This document shows, piece by piece, positions 54,285 through 63,873 of a stretch of DNA of 64,000 bases. Each line of letters starts with the position of its first letter. The first letter of the stretch is position 1. Where the stretch lies: assembly GCA_900016875.1 (NCBI GenBank), contig FCNR01000040.1, positions 21,357 through 85,356 of the forward strand. The letters are read 5' to 3'. Source of the stretch: Eubacteriaceae bacterium CHKCI004 (GTDB lineage Bacteria; Bacillota; Clostridia; Lachnospirales; Lachnospiraceae). Made by a program: the position numbers and the translations under genes. The notes beneath the pieces are model-generated. The model was given only the letters and a program-made list of their open reading frames with translations. It had not been told where the DNA came from and ran no database searches.

Positions 54285-55601
54285 TTACGACCGGCGATTT
54301 CTGTTCCATGCAGCCTCTCCGGCAACGCTTCCGCTGGAGAAAGCCCACTGGAGATTGTAGCCGCCGCAGGTTCCGTCCACATCCAGTACCTCTCCGGCAA
54401 AAAACAATCCGGGGCAGATGCAGGACTCAAGATTCTCAGTCACCTCGGTCATGTCAACGCCTCCCCGGGTAACCTGCGCCTTTTCGTATCCCATATAACC
54501 GGATATGCGCAGAGAGAACCCTTTGATCACCGCAGCAAGTCTCTGGAAATCGCTGTCGGACGCTCCGCCGTGACGGATTTGGATTGCTCTCGCCGAAGAT
54601 GCGTCCCCGGAAAGCGGCTGCGTTTTTGCCTGGCGCGACGCCTCCCTGAGGACCACCGGCACAAGCTTTGCCGGCAGGATGCCTCCCAGCAGCTCCTCAA
54701 AGGATTTATACGGGCAGGCTTCCAGTCCGGAATGAAGGAGGCTCTCCACCTCTCCCACTGAGTATTCCGGCATAAAATCAAGAGAAAGCTGGACTGCCTT
54801 TCCTTCTTCCAGAGCCAGGATGGCAAAGCGGCTGATCTGGAAGATGGCCACGCCGGAGATGCCGTAATCGGTCCACTGGAGTTCTCCCCGCTCCCGGCAC
54901 ACCTTCCTGCCGTCCACCTGCAGAGTGATTGCCGCCTGATTGCGAACGCCGCTCAATTTCTTCAAAAACGGCGCCGAAGACTTCAGGGCCGTCAGCGCCG
55001 GGAGCGGCGGGATGATATGATGTCCCAGGGCCTTTGCCAAGCCGTAACCGCTGCCGTCACAGCCAAGCTTTACGCCTGCTAAGCCCCCGGTGGCGATGAG
55101 CAGACTACGACAAAAAAACTGCCTGCCAGGTGCGTTTCCTTTCTTTCCGGCAGAATACGCCTCTGCAGACACCTGGAATCCATCTTTTATCCTCCGTATG
55201 CCGGTCACCGAGGTTTCTGTCAGCACCTCAAGGCCGTCTCTGTTAAGAACAGCGCTCTCAAAGGCCGCACGGACAGAGGCTGCCTGTTCATTGTAGGGAT
55301 AGACATAGCCGTCCCGGTCTCTGGTCAGGATGCCAAGGCTGCGGAATAATTCCATGGCGTCTTCCTGCCCGAAAGCAGACAGCACCGCCGCCGCTGCCTC
55401 CGGCGTCTCACTCCGGTAGCAGTCCGGACTCTGCCGGAAATTGGTCAGATTACATTTTCCATTGCCGGTCACAAGAATTTTCTTCCCGATGCGGTCGCAC
55501 CGGTCCATGAGCAGCACCCGCTGCCCGTCTCTGGCGCACCAAAGGGCCGCCGTCATACCTGACGGGCCGCCCCCCACAATAATCGTATCGTATTTTTTCA
55601 T
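54285..55601 (-). CDS. BaiN/HI0933-type flavoprotein
   Basis: This 438-residue NAD(P)/FAD-dependent oxidoreductase starts at 55601 (MKKYDTIIVGGGPSGMTAALW) after GAGAGGTG. The GxGxxG fold, GKKILVTGNGKCNLTN motif and C-terminal GGYNLQWAFSSG are typical of the HI0933 family, which includes BaiN of bile-acid 7-dehydroxylating clostridia. Its start overlaps the ybeY stop by one base (TAATG). No bile-acid genes are near, so the bile-acid role should not be assumed. Confidence 0.85.
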   Translation of the reverse strand: MKKYDTIIVGGGPSGMTAALWCARDGQRVLLMDRCDRIGKKILVTGNGKCNLTNFRQSPDCYRSETPEAAAAVLSAFGQEDAMELFRSLGILTRDRDGYVYPYNEQAASVRAAFESAVLNRDGLEVLTETSVTGIRRIKDGFQVSAEAYSAGKKGNAPGRQFFCRSLLIATGGLAGVKLGCDGSGYGLAKALGHHIIPPLPALTALKSSAPFLKKLSGVRNQAAITLQVDGRKVCRERGELQWTDYGISGVAIFQISRFAILALEEGKAVQLSLDFMPEYSVGEVESLLHSGLEACPYKSFEELLGGILPAKLVPVVLREASRQAKTQPLSGDASSARAIQIRHGGASDSDFQRLAAVIKGFSLRISGYMGYEKAQVTRGGVDMTEVTENLESCICPGLFFAGEVLDVDGTCGGYNLQWAFSSGSVAGEAAWNRNRRS

Positions 55602-56107
55602 TACTTCACCTCTCGGAGATATCCGCACTGCGTCAGAATCTCTTCCTGCTTTCGTTCCATTTCCTCCCGCTCTCCGTCTTCCATGTGGTCGTATCCCATG
55701 AGATGGAGCATACTGTGGGCCACCAGGAATGCCAGCTCGCGTTGCTCGGAATGTCCGTACTCCCGGGCCTGTTCCCTCACTTTATCCATGGAGATCAGGA
55801 TATCGCCCAGCATAAGTTCCCCGGTCTCCGGATGAAAGGCATCCGGTTCCCGCTCCTCCAGGTCAGAAAAATCCGCCGGATGGGTATACTCTGCCATAGG
55901 AAAAGAAAGCACGTCCGTAGGACGGTCAATCTGGCGCTGTTCCATATTGACCTGATGAATCTCCTCGTTGTCCGTGAGGAGTACATACACCTGTGATTCA
56001 TACGGGCAGTCCTCATAATCGAGGGCCGTCTCCACGACATTTTTAATGATTTTCTCGTAATCCGGGATAAATTTCTCTTTATAACTGTATTCGATCTCAA
56101 TATGCAT
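55601..56107 (-). CDS. ybeY: Endoribonuclease YbeY (16S rRNA maturation)
   Basis: This 168-residue metalloenzyme has the zinc motif HSMLHLMGYDH (HxxxHxxxxxH) and the DRPTDVLSFPM block. It processes the 16S rRNA 3' end and takes part in ribosome quality control. The start at 56107 follows GGGAG; the upstream start would overlap phoH more deeply. It follows phoH, as in most Firmicutes. Confidence 0.93.
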   Translation of the reverse strand: MHIEIEYSYKEKFIPDYEKIIKNVVETALDYEDCPYESQVYVLLTDNEEIHQVNMEQRQIDRPTDVLSFPMAEYTHPADFSDLEEREPDAFHPETGELMLGDILISMDKVREQAREYGHSEQRELAFLVAHSMLHLMGYDHMEDGEREEMERKQEEILTQCGYLREVK

Positions 56108-56145
56108 GATTATTCTCCCAATATAACTCGTGCAGGGGCAGCCGG

Positions 56146-57189
56146 TCACCGTTTCCTGCGGTGCGCAGCTTTCTCTTTTCTGTTTTCGCCTCTGCCGTCC
56201 ATCTCTGCCCGCCTTGCCCGGCTTCTTGCCTCGCGGCGTTTTTCGTCGGCGTCGTAGGCAGATACGATCTTCTGTACTAGCGGATGACGGACAACGTCCT
56301 GGCTTGTCAGCATGCAGACGCCAATCTCATCGATATTTTTAAGCACCCGGAGGGCATCGTCAAGGCCGGATCTGGTGCCGTCCGGCAAATCTTTCTGGGT
56401 CATATCGCCGGTGATGATGGCTTTGGAGCCATAACCGATTCTGGTCAGAAACATTTTCATCTGGGCCGGCGTTGTGTTCTGCGCCTCGTCCAGAACCACA
56501 AAGGCATTATCCAACGTCCGTCCGCGCATGTAAGCAAGCGGCGCCACTTCGATTAGCCCTTTTTCCATGTTCTTCTGGAAAGTCTCCGCTCCCATGATCT
56601 CGTGGAGAGCGTCGTACAGCGGACGCAGATACGGATCCACTTTGCTCTGCAGGTCTCCCGGCAGAAATCCCAGTTTCTCTCCTGCCTCAATGGCAGGCCG
56701 CGTGAGGATAATCCGGTTTACCTCGTTGGCTTTAAAGGCGGTAATCGCCTTAGCCATGGCAAGATAGGTTTTTCCCGTTCCCGCCGGACCAACGCCGAAA
56801 ACAATCATTTTATCATCAATGGCCTTCACATATTTTTGCTGTCCCCGGGTCTTCGGCTTCACCGGTTTGCCCATGACCGTATGACAGATGATATCGCTGT
56901 CAAGCTCCGTCATGGCAGCAACCTCGCCGCTCTGTGACAAGGACAGGGCGTAATTAACATCCTGTTCGGATATCACATTGCCCCGCTCGGATAAGACAAG
57001 AAGTTCCTCGACTACCTCTTTCGCTCTGCGGCAGTCGTCCTCGCTTCCAATTAATTTTATTTTATCTCCTCTGAATATAAGGGTCACATGCAGCGCCTTC
57101 TCAATCTTTTTCATGTTAGCGTCAAACTGACCAAACACATTGCCCGCATGCGCCGCAGGAAAAGAAAACTCTGTTTCCGATATATTCAT
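56146..57189 (-). CDS. phoH: PhoH-family ATPase
   Basis: This 347-residue protein starts at 57189 after GGAG. An N-terminal KH-like region ([30 protein letters not shown]) precedes the ATPase core with Walker [17 protein letters not shown] and Walker [12 protein letters not shown]. The last 30 residues are strongly basic ([18 protein letters not shown]), suggesting RNA contact. PhoH proteins are linked to RNA metabolism and are usually paired with ybeY, as here. Confidence 0.92.
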   Translation of the reverse strand: MNISETEFSFPAAHAGNVFGQFDANMKKIEKALHVTLIFRGDKIKLIGSEDDCRRAKEVVEELLVLSERGNVISEQDVNYALSLSQSGEVAAMTELDSDIICHTVMGKPVKPKTRGQQKYVKAIDDKMIVFGVGPAGTGKTYLAMAKAITAFKANEVNRIILTRPAIEAGEKLGFLPGDLQSKVDPYLRPLYDALHEIMGAETFQKNMEKGLIEVAPLAYMRGRTLDNAFVVLDEAQNTTPAQMKMFLTRIGYGSKAIITGDMTQKDLPDGTRSGLDDALRVLKNIDEIGVCMLTSQDVVRHPLVQKIVSAYDADEKRREARSRARRAEMDGRGENRKEKAAHRRKR

Positions 57190-57276
57190 CCTTCCACTCC
57201 CTTCTGCCTCATACAAATATATCCTTGTCTATTTTAACATTTTTTCGTTTTATTTCCAGCCCCTTTTTCCGGCGGC

Positions 57277-58308
57277 CTACCAGATATGCATCAGATGCTG
57301 CATAAGAAGGCTCACCGCCGTGATTCCTGCCCAGCAGCAGGCGCCCATGACCAGAGGCTTGCCCCCGGTCTTGACAAGCTTTACAATATCCGTATTCAGT
57401 CCGATGGCCGCCATGGCAAGGACGATAAAGAACTTACTCAGCTCTTTTACCGGCGCAAATACATTTGCTGAAATGCCGGACTGCACCGCCACGGTGGTAA
57501 TGACGGACGCTGCGATAAAGTACAGGATGAAAAACGGAAAAATCTGTTTCATGCTGACTTTATTTTCTCCGTTCTCCGAGGCTTTCCTTGTCCGCAGAAA
57601 GGCGAGAACCAGCGTGATCGGGATGATGGCGAGGGTTCTTGTGAGCTTAACCGTAACGGCCTTATCTAAGGTCTGGCTGCCAAGCCCCCACATGCTGTCC
57701 CAGGTGGAGGCCGCCGCCGTCACCGAGGAGGTATCGTTGACCGCGGTTCCCGCAAAGACGCCGAACGCCTCGCCGGAGGTGGTATCAAAGCCGATCATCT
57801 GTCCGAATATCGGGAACAGGATGGCCGCCAGCACATTGAAGAAGAAAATGACCGAGATGGCCTGTGCCACTTCCTCATCATCCGCATCTATGACCGGTGC
57901 CGTGGCCGCGATGGCCGAGCCTCCGCAGATGGAGGAACCGACGCCCACCAGCGTGGATATTTTGGAAGGGATGTCCATCGCTTTGTGAAGCACGAAGGAC
58001 AGCACCAGCGATGTGGTGATGGTACACACGATGATAGGCAGAGACTGTTTTCCCGTCTGGAATACCACGCCAAGATCCATGCCAAATCCCAGAAGCACCA
58101 CCGCCCACTGGAGAATCTTTTTTGAAGTAAATGTAATCCCCGGCGCAAAGCTGTTCTTATCCTTCCAGAATACGGTGGTCACCATACCTGCCACGATGGC
58201 GATGACCGCTCCCCCGATCACCGGGAACATTTTTCCGAGAAACCAGGACGGCACGGCGATGACCAGGCAAAGCAGCAGCCCTTTTACATTTTTTTGTATT
58301 GCACTCAT
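57277..58308 (-). CDS. YeiH-family (UPF0324) putative sulfate/sulfite exporter
   Basis: This 343-residue membrane protein has about ten hydrophobic segments with conserved GVGSSICGGSAIAATAPVIDADDEEVAQAI and GTAVNDTSSVTAA. In E. coli and Salmonella YeiH is controlled by the LysR protein YeiE, and family members are linked to sulfite or sulfate export. A LysR gene is divergent here as well. The transport function is inferred. Confidence 0.87.
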   Translation of the reverse strand: MSAIQKNVKGLLLCLVIAVPSWFLGKMFPVIGGAVIAIVAGMVTTVFWKDKNSFAPGITFTSKKILQWAVVLLGFGMDLGVVFQTGKQSLPIIVCTITTSLVLSFVLHKAMDIPSKISTLVGVGSSICGGSAIAATAPVIDADDEEVAQAISVIFFFNVLAAILFPIFGQMIGFDTTSGEAFGVFAGTAVNDTSSVTAAASTWDSMWGLGSQTLDKAVTVKLTRTLAIIPITLVLAFLRTRKASENGENKVSMKQIFPFFILYFIAASVITTVAVQSGISANVFAPVKELSKFFIVLAMAAIGLNTDIVKLVKTGGKPLVMGACCWAGITAVSLLMQHLMHIW

Positions 58309-58402
58309 TTTTCTCTCTCCTTTTCGTTTGTTTTACAACAGATAACCCATCAATATTTGAATCTTTCCATAGATTACCATAGTATTATCAGAAGATAAAA
58401 TT

Positions 58403-58414
58403 ATAAATATTTAT
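58403..58414. promoter_or_regulatory. Candidate LysR operator between yeiH and lysR
   Basis: ATAAATATTTAT is a perfect palindrome of the T-N11-A type expected for LysR regulators. It lies 54 bases before the LysR start and 95 bases from the yeiH start in an AT-rich intergenic stretch. Confidence 0.4.
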
Positions 58415-58467
58415 TTATAGATAAATATATGTTATGATAAAATCAAAACAAAAGAAGAGGAGCTCCC

Positions 58468-59394
58468 ATGATCGATCATCGACTTCATACTTTTTTAACA
58501 GTATGTAAATACATGAATTACACAAAGGCGGCGCAAGAGCTTTTTATCACCCAGCCAGCCGTCTCTCAGCACATTCGCTATCTAGAAAAATATTACGGCG
58601 TCTCCCTGTTTTCCTACAGCGGCAAGACCTTGACACTGACGCCTGCCGGACGGCTTCTGCTACAGAAGGCCTCCGCCATGAAAAATGACGAAATCCTTCT
58701 GAAACAGTCGCTGCTGACAGCGGACACCGGTACTTTTTCTTATCATTTTGGAGTGACAACTACTATAGGCGAGTTTGTCATCGCCCGGCCGCTGGCGAGA
58801 TTTCTCCGGGACAATCCAAAAACAGGTATTCAGATGACCATGGCCAACACAGAAGAACTTCTGGAGGGTCTGCGGCGCGGCGATTACCATTTTGCTCTGG
58901 TGGAAGGTTATTTTCCCCGGGATGAGTTTGCGTTCCGTGTATTCAGCACAGAAGATTTCGTTGCAGTCTGTTCAGCCTCCCGTGTTTTCGCCGGAACACC
59001 GTCCGAAATGCCGTCATTGCAGGCACAGCCGTCGCGCATGCAAGATCTCCTCTCTGAACCTCTTCTGCTGCGCGAATCCGGCTCGGGCACCAGAGACATT
59101 CTGGAGAAAGCGCTGGATCTGAACAACATTTCCCTGTCCTCCTTTTCGCGCATCACAGAAATCAACAGCATGTATGCCATCGTGCAGCTTCTCCTTGCCG
59201 ACTGCGGCATATCCTTTCTCTATAAGACTGCTGTTCTCCCTTATCTGCGGACAGGACAGCTGCGTGTCATACCTCTGGAAGATTTTCATCCAAGGCACGA
59301 CTTTGCCTTTCTCTGGCAGAAAGGGAGCGTTTATGGCAGCGAATATGAGAAGATTTTTTGTCAGCTGCAGACTGGCAGAGACGCGACTTTCTGA
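58468..59394 (+). CDS. LysR-family transcriptional regulator (YeiE-like)
   Basis: This 308-residue regulator has an N-terminal HTH (MNYTKAAQELFITQPAVSQHIRYLEKYYGVSLF) and an effector domain (LEGLRRGDYHFALVEG). It is divergent from the YeiH transporter gene, the same pairing as yeiE-yeiH of enterobacteria. AGAGGAG precedes the ATG. It converges with yqfD with only 17 bases between stops. Confidence 0.88.
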   Translation: MIDHRLHTFLTVCKYMNYTKAAQELFITQPAVSQHIRYLEKYYGVSLFSYSGKTLTLTPAGRLLLQKASAMKNDEILLKQSLLTADTGTFSYHFGVTTTIGEFVIARPLARFLRDNPKTGIQMTMANTEELLEGLRRGDYHFALVEGYFPRDEFAFRVFSTEDFVAVCSASRVFAGTPSEMPSLQAQPSRMQDLLSEPLLLRESGSGTRDILEKALDLNNISLSSFSRITEINSMYAIVQLLLADCGISFLYKTAVLPYLRTGQLRVIPLEDFHPRHDFAFLWQKGSVYGSEYEKIFCQLQTGRDATF

Positions 59395-59411
59395 ATGAGG
59401 GAAAAAGAGAA

Positions 59412-60620
59412 TTACTCCGGCGCCGCAGTAATCTCCTGAATCTTCCCAAAAGCCTCACGCACGATTATTTTCCCTTTTGCCGTACATGTGTCCGCATCGC
59501 ACTGGATATTTACTTTGTTCTCTATAATCTCCACTCCTTTCTCTTTGTATTCCTCCAGAAACACAGCAAGCCTTTTTTCCGCCTCTTTCATTGCCTGGCT
59601 TTCGCTATACATTTTCTCCGTGATCAGGCATTCCGAGCGGGTGGTCACATGCAGTGACACCGGAAGATACAGCTGAGGTCCTATATGAAATACACTATGT
59701 TTTGTCTTTTCATCATAATAGCGATAGGTTTCTTTTCGGCCGGGCAAGTTTATCAGCGTATTGCCCGCCAGCAGCTGATACATATTAAATGAACGCCCGG
59801 TGTACCTCTTTTCATAGTGGAGCATGGAAAAAGAATCCTCGTATTTTATCTTGGTAATGGCAAAAATGCTCCCCTCCGCCTTTACAAGCGCTGTTTCCGT
59901 CAATGCCCCGCTGTCATCATAAAGTCCCACTTCTCCGGATATGAGCACATCTCCCCTCTTTACCTTGTCTCCCTTTTTTACCAGAGCGCTGCCGCTTCGC
60001 ACAACAATAGAATCAATAGTTCCCTTTTTGGAAGCCACCAGGTTACAAGGTACGTCCTCGGTTTCTGATAAAAGCGCCTCCTTATCCAGCGTCTCCTTGA
60101 TGGTCACTGTCAGAAGCGTTCCCTTTAAATCGCAGGAAACCCAGGCAATATCTTTAAAATCCCGGCGGATTTGTTCTTCCAGCTGGTGGCAGGAAATGCC
60201 CGAAAGTCTCCGGCCGCTTTTAATCCCCTGCTCTTCCAGATAATCCAGAATCTCCTCTGGCGAGTGGCTGCGGCATCCTACTGCCTGTATCTGCCAGAGA
60301 AACAAAGACATAACATACAGACTCAGCACCGAAAACAAAAAAGCCGCCAGAAGTATTTTTCTTTTTCTGTATCGGTAAAACAAAAATGGCAGCCCTTTTT
60401 TGCAGATAATACGATAAGAACAACCAGTTTTCGCAGATATGTCCTCAAGGTCTTCCATCCCTGCCCTGCTCACAAAAAAAACGTAATGGGCGTCTTGTCT
60501 GGACAGTTTCCATAAAAGAATCTGTTTGCTCACACAGATATTCAAAAACCTCTCCTGATTTCGGCCGCTTAAAATCACTTTACAATAGCCGCTCAAAAAA
60601 TGCAGTATGGAAAAAATCAT
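59412..60620 (-). CDS. yqfD: Sporulation protein YqfD
   Basis: This 402-residue protein starts at 60620 after GGGAGG. A cytoplasmic N-terminal part is followed by one membrane segment (AAFLFSVLSLYVMSLFLW, about residue 95) and a large extracytoplasmic domain (GIKSGRRLSGISCHQLEEQI ... TVTIKETLDKEA). Residues ISHLE-type and the KGTIDSIVVRSGSALVKKGDKVKRGDVLISG loop are typical. In Bacillus it is a sigma-E gene required for efficient sporulation. It lies 20 bases after yqfC. Confidence 0.9.
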   Translation of the reverse strand: MIFSILHFLSGYCKVILSGRNQERFLNICVSKQILLWKLSRQDAHYVFFVSRAGMEDLEDISAKTGCSYRIICKKGLPFLFYRYRKRKILLAAFLFSVLSLYVMSLFLWQIQAVGCRSHSPEEILDYLEEQGIKSGRRLSGISCHQLEEQIRRDFKDIAWVSCDLKGTLLTVTIKETLDKEALLSETEDVPCNLVASKKGTIDSIVVRSGSALVKKGDKVKRGDVLISGEVGLYDDSGALTETALVKAEGSIFAITKIKYEDSFSMLHYEKRYTGRSFNMYQLLAGNTLINLPGRKETYRYYDEKTKHSVFHIGPQLYLPVSLHVTTRSECLITEKMYSESQAMKEAEKRLAVFLEEYKEKGVEIIENKVNIQCDADTCTAKGKIIVREAFGKIQEITAAPE

Positions 60621-60640
60621 AGATGTTTCCTCCCGGCACA

Positions 60641-60904
60641 CTAAAAATGTATAGAATGAATCTTTCCGGTAATTCTCATATCAATATCTGTAAAATATTC
60701 GATCAATAATTTTTCTCCCTCGATGATCATGCTGCATTTATAGCAGTGCAATACAATTTTTTCTTCATTATAATCTCCCAGAGAACCGTAGTTTTCGATG
60801 TTAAGTTCCCCTGTTCCGTTCATGGTGCACACAAATGCCCGGCAACTCTCTTTTATGGATGGCTTCGGCACCGTTTTCTCTGTCTTTTTCCTTTTTATGA
60901 ACAC
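60641..60904 (-). CDS. yqfC: Sporulation protein YqfC
   Basis: This small YabP/YqfC-family protein has 87 residues from the GTG at 60904, which has AGGAGGG five to six bases upstream. A start at a TTG 19 codons earlier (60961) is excluded in practice because it would lie upstream of the -10 element at 60951-60958. The body (GELNIENYGSLGDYNEEKIVLHC ... IIEGEKLLIEYF) is a beta-rich repeat fold. It precedes yqfD as in Bacillus. Confidence 0.85.
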   Translation of the reverse strand: MFIKRKKTEKTVPKPSIKESCRAFVCTMNGTGELNIENYGSLGDYNEEKIVLHCYKCSMIIEGEKLLIEYFTDIDMRITGKIHSIHF

Positions 60905-60950
60905 CCAATCCCTCCTGACTGTCTCTTCTGCACCAGCACTCTTTCTTCCA

Positions 60951-60977
60951 TTTGTATGCAAAAAATAAGAAATCAGA
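60951..60977 (-). promoter_or_regulatory. Candidate sigma-E promoter of yqfCD
   Basis: On the minus strand CATACAAA (-10, 7 of 8 to consensus) lies 12 bases after TCTGATT (-35, 5 of 7). A start of transcription near 60943 would leave about 40 bases before the GTG of yqfC. Confidence 0.35.
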
Positions 60978-61076
60978 ACAAAATATCCGGAAACACATTT
61001 TTTGAATTGAATTTTTCATGAATAAAGTATAGAATTACATTTGAGACAATAAATCGAAAAATAAAGGAAAAGTGTT

Positions 61077-62762
61077 ATGGAATCAAACAATATTACCCTT
61101 CAAGTACAACAATTATGTGAAATGATTCATCTGCTGAGTTCATCTATGGATGACTATCTATATGTTTATGACTTCCAGAATGATTTTTATTACATTTCTC
61201 CTTCTGCCGTCAGCCGTTTCCGTCTTCCAAATAACTCTTTTTATGATGTGATGCACGTTCATGAACAATTTGTTTACCCGGAGGACTATTCTCTGCTGAA
61301 ACGCGAGATTCATGAGCTCCGCACCGGCAACCGTTACACACATAATATGATGTACCGGTGGCTCAGCCGGGACCGTACTCCCGTTTGGATCAACTGCCGG
61401 AGCAATATTATCCGGGAAAATGGACAGGCTGTTTATATGACCGGCTGTATCAGCGAAATCAATTCCCAGCGAAAAACAGAAAACAGTAAAATTATTCCGG
61501 GAACCTCAGGTTTTCATTCCTATCTGAGGAATATTACTCCTTTTTTGTCCCGGGGCGCCTTTCTGCGTTTTGGCATAGACGGATTGAAAAGTATTAACGC
61601 ACATCACGGCATCGAGTACGGCAATCTGATTCTTCAGAAGACAACGGAATATATTTCCGCAAACCTGCTTCCGGGACAGCAGCTTTATCACATCCTGGGA
61701 GATGAATATATGGTTACCGACCATCAGAGCGAAAGCGCACAGACTTCCATTCAGTTATATCGGCAGGTATCTCACAACATTGAGGAATTTATCATCGCCA
61801 ACAATTACGAGGCAATGTTCACTATTTCCTGCGGTATTATTCTTTGCAAAGATATCGATGATTTTTCCTACTCTGATGTGATGAAACTTACTGAATTTTC
61901 TCTCAATGAGGCAAAACGGCGGGGTAAAAATCAATATTATCTGTTTGAAAAGGAGGACTATGAGAAATTTCTCCGCAAAAACGCTCTGACCCAGCAGCTG
62001 CGCCAGTCCATCAGCAATCATTTCGAAGGATTTGAGGCATATTTTCAGCCTCTGGTCCATTCAAATACACAGAAGATATACGGTGCAGAAACGTTAATGC
62101 GATTTTATTCGGACAGTTTCGGCACAGTTTCTCCTACGGAATTCATACCGATCCTCGAGGAGACCGGCTTAATTATTCCGGCAGGGCGCTGGATACTGAA
62201 CCAGTCCGCTGCCGCCTGCAAAAAATTCCAGCAATATATCCCCGATTTTAAAATCAGCGTCAATCTTTCTCACGTACAGGTTTTAAAAAGCCGTATTGGC
62301 AACGATGTCATAAACGCCGTAAAAGAATATGACATCACCCCGGAAAGCATCATCATAGAACTTACAGAAAGCGGGCTCCTGGAAACAGATTCTCATCTGA
62401 ATCAAATGTGGTCCCAGCTGAAGAAAGAAGGAATCAGTCTCGCTCTCGATGATTTTGGAACAGGGTATTCCAATTTTGCCTACCTTGCCAGCCTTCATCC
62501 GGACACAATCAAGATCGACCGCGGTTTTACGGTTCGTGCACTTCATAATGAATATGAGTATCAGCTTTTATCTCTGTTCAGTTCCATGGCTCACGAACTG
62601 AAGCTTTCTGTCTGCATCGAAGGGGTAGAAACAAGCGAAGAGCTTTTATCAGTCTGCGAACTTTCGCCCGACTATATTCAGGGATATTTTTTCGGGCAGC
62701 CATGCGGCTTCGATACATTTATGGACACCTACATAAAAAACCACAGCGCTGGCGGTGCATAA
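61077..62762 (+). CDS. PAS-GGDEF-EAL signalling protein, probable c-di-GMP phosphodiesterase
   Basis: This 561-residue cytoplasmic protein has a PAS-like domain (about residues 15-130), a degenerate GGDEF domain (motif reads HILGDEYMV near 206-213) and a C-terminal EAL domain. The EAL motif is ETLMRF, but all other catalytic residues seem present (SVNLSH, IELTESG, LDDFGTGYSN, KIDRG, CIEGVET, QGYFFGQP). It probably degrades c-di-GMP, with the GGDEF part acting as a regulatory GTP-binding module. No membrane segments. Monocistronic. Confidence 0.87.
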   Translation: MESNNITLQVQQLCEMIHLLSSSMDDYLYVYDFQNDFYYISPSAVSRFRLPNNSFYDVMHVHEQFVYPEDYSLLKREIHELRTGNRYTHNMMYRWLSRDRTPVWINCRSNIIRENGQAVYMTGCISEINSQRKTENSKIIPGTSGFHSYLRNITPFLSRGAFLRFGIDGLKSINAHHGIEYGNLILQKTTEYISANLLPGQQLYHILGDEYMVTDHQSESAQTSIQLYRQVSHNIEEFIIANNYEAMFTISCGIILCKDIDDFSYSDVMKLTEFSLNEAKRRGKNQYYLFEKEDYEKFLRKNALTQQLRQSISNHFEGFEAYFQPLVHSNTQKIYGAETLMRFYSDSFGTVSPTEFIPILEETGLIIPAGRWILNQSAAACKKFQQYIPDFKISVNLSHVQVLKSRIGNDVINAVKEYDITPESIIIELTESGLLETDSHLNQMWSQLKKEGISLALDDFGTGYSNFAYLASLHPDTIKIDRGFTVRALHNEYEYQLLSLFSSMAHELKLSVCIEGVETSEELLSVCELSPDYIQGYFFGQPCGFDTFMDTYIKNHSAGGA

Positions 62763-62780
62763 ACCGCCAGATACTGTGGT
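62740..62780. terminator. Bidirectional terminator overlapping the EAL gene stop
   Basis: ACCACAG...CTGGCGGT pairs with ACCGCCAG...CTGTGGT. The left flank AAAAAA gives a T run for the minus-strand dhaM transcript and CTGTTTTC follows on the plus strand. The stop codon of the EAL gene lies in the loop. Confidence 0.75.
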
Positions 62781-62816
62781 CTGTTTTCATCTGATATATT
62801 ATTTTGACGTCCTTTC

Positions 62817-63197
62817 TCAGAACTTTGCCGTTGTCTTTGCAGCCTCCGCCACCTGAATGACATCCTCCATCGGCGCATTTCCTGCCGCTACTACTGCCGC
62901 CGCGATCGCTCCTTCCACCACAGGGCAATCCACCATTGTTACCTTACGGTCTTCCATCATCTCAAGAACCATCTCCGTCGTCATGACAGCGCTTCCCATA
63001 TCCATCAGGATAATCACGCCGTCGTCGGAATAGATCTCATCGATAGCTGTATTGATCTTCTCAAAACTGGTTCCGAATCCGCCGTCGTCCATGCCGCCGG
63101 CAGCCCGCATCGGAGTCTCAGGCGCCATCAGAGAAGCCAGATCAACAACACCTTCCGCAAGCTTCTGACTATGCGATACAATTACAATACCAACCAT
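62817..63197 (-). CDS. dhaM: PTS-dependent dihydroxyacetone kinase phosphotransfer subunit DhaM
   Basis: This 126-residue EIIA-like protein accepts phosphate on His9 (VIVSHSQKLAEGV) from HPr and passes it to ADP bound on DhaL. It is the short single-domain form. It follows dhaL by ten bases. Residues GMDDGGFGTS and ILMDMGSAVMTTEM are typical of the family. Confidence 0.9.
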   Translation of the reverse strand: MVGIVIVSHSQKLAEGVVDLASLMAPETPMRAAGGMDDGGFGTSFEKINTAIDEIYSDDGVIILMDMGSAVMTTEMVLEMMEDRKVTMVDCPVVEGAIAAAVVAAGNAPMEDVIQVAEAAKTTAKF

Positions 63198-63207
63198 ATA
63201 TGACCTC

Positions 63208-63831
63208 CTATGCCAGTGCCTGCACTGCTTTGAGCATCAGAGTAAAGGAAGTAGCTCCAGGATCCTGATGTCCGATACTTCTCTCTCCCAGATAGCTGGC
63301 ACGTCCCTTTGTCGCGATGATCGTCTTTGTGTACTCGATACCTTCCTCTGCCGCTGCCACTCCGGCGTCAAGCGCTTTCTTAGCGTCTTTGTCAGCCTCA
63401 TAGGAAGCCTTCATGGCGTCAAGAGCAGGAATCATGGCGTCAAGCATGGTCTTCTCGCCTTTCACAGCTTTACCGCGCTTCATGATGCCCTCAATGGCAA
63501 CATCCATCATGCCGATGAAATCATCCATGTCCATCTCCGTCTTACCGTTCAGGTAAGCTCCGGCCTTCATAAATGCCGTGCCGTATAACGGGCCGGAAGC
63601 GCCGCCTACGGTGGAAACAAGCTTCATTCCCACAGCTTTTAAGATGGCTCCGATGTCTTTTCCCTCAAATGTTCCAATCACATCGTTGACTGCGTCAAAA
63701 CCACGCGCCAGGTTGATACCATGGTCTCCGTCACCGATTACATTGTCAAGCTCAGTGAGGAATAACTTCTGCTCATCTACATCTGCAATTATTTTTTTGA
63801 TAATCTCAATTACTTTTGCACTGTCTGCCAT
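63208..63831 (-). CDS. dhaL: Dihydroxyacetone kinase ADP-binding subunit DhaL
   Basis: This 207-residue helical-barrel subunit binds ADP-Mg through the Asp motif IGDGDHGINLARGF (Asp34, Asp36, His37). ASGPLYGTAFMKAG and the C-terminal RASYLGERSIGHQDPGATS complete the signature. The usual partner gene dhaK, which binds dihydroxyacetone, is not within the 168 bases left in the window, so it is either further right or elsewhere. Confidence 0.92.
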   Translation of the reverse strand: MADSAKVIEIIKKIIADVDEQKLFLTELDNVIGDGDHGINLARGFDAVNDVIGTFEGKDIGAILKAVGMKLVSTVGGASGPLYGTAFMKAGAYLNGKTEMDMDDFIGMMDVAIEGIMKRGKAVKGEKTMLDAMIPALDAMKASYEADKDAKKALDAGVAAAEEGIEYTKTIIATKGRASYLGERSIGHQDPGATSFTLMLKAVQALA

Positions 63832-63873
63832 TATTCATATACCTCTTTTCTAAACTGTCTTTACGAAAGAAAA

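Noticed and set aside
54285..55601. BaiN function in bile-acid 7-dehydroxylation
   Set aside because: Family match only; no other bai gene is in the window and HI0933 proteins are widespread.
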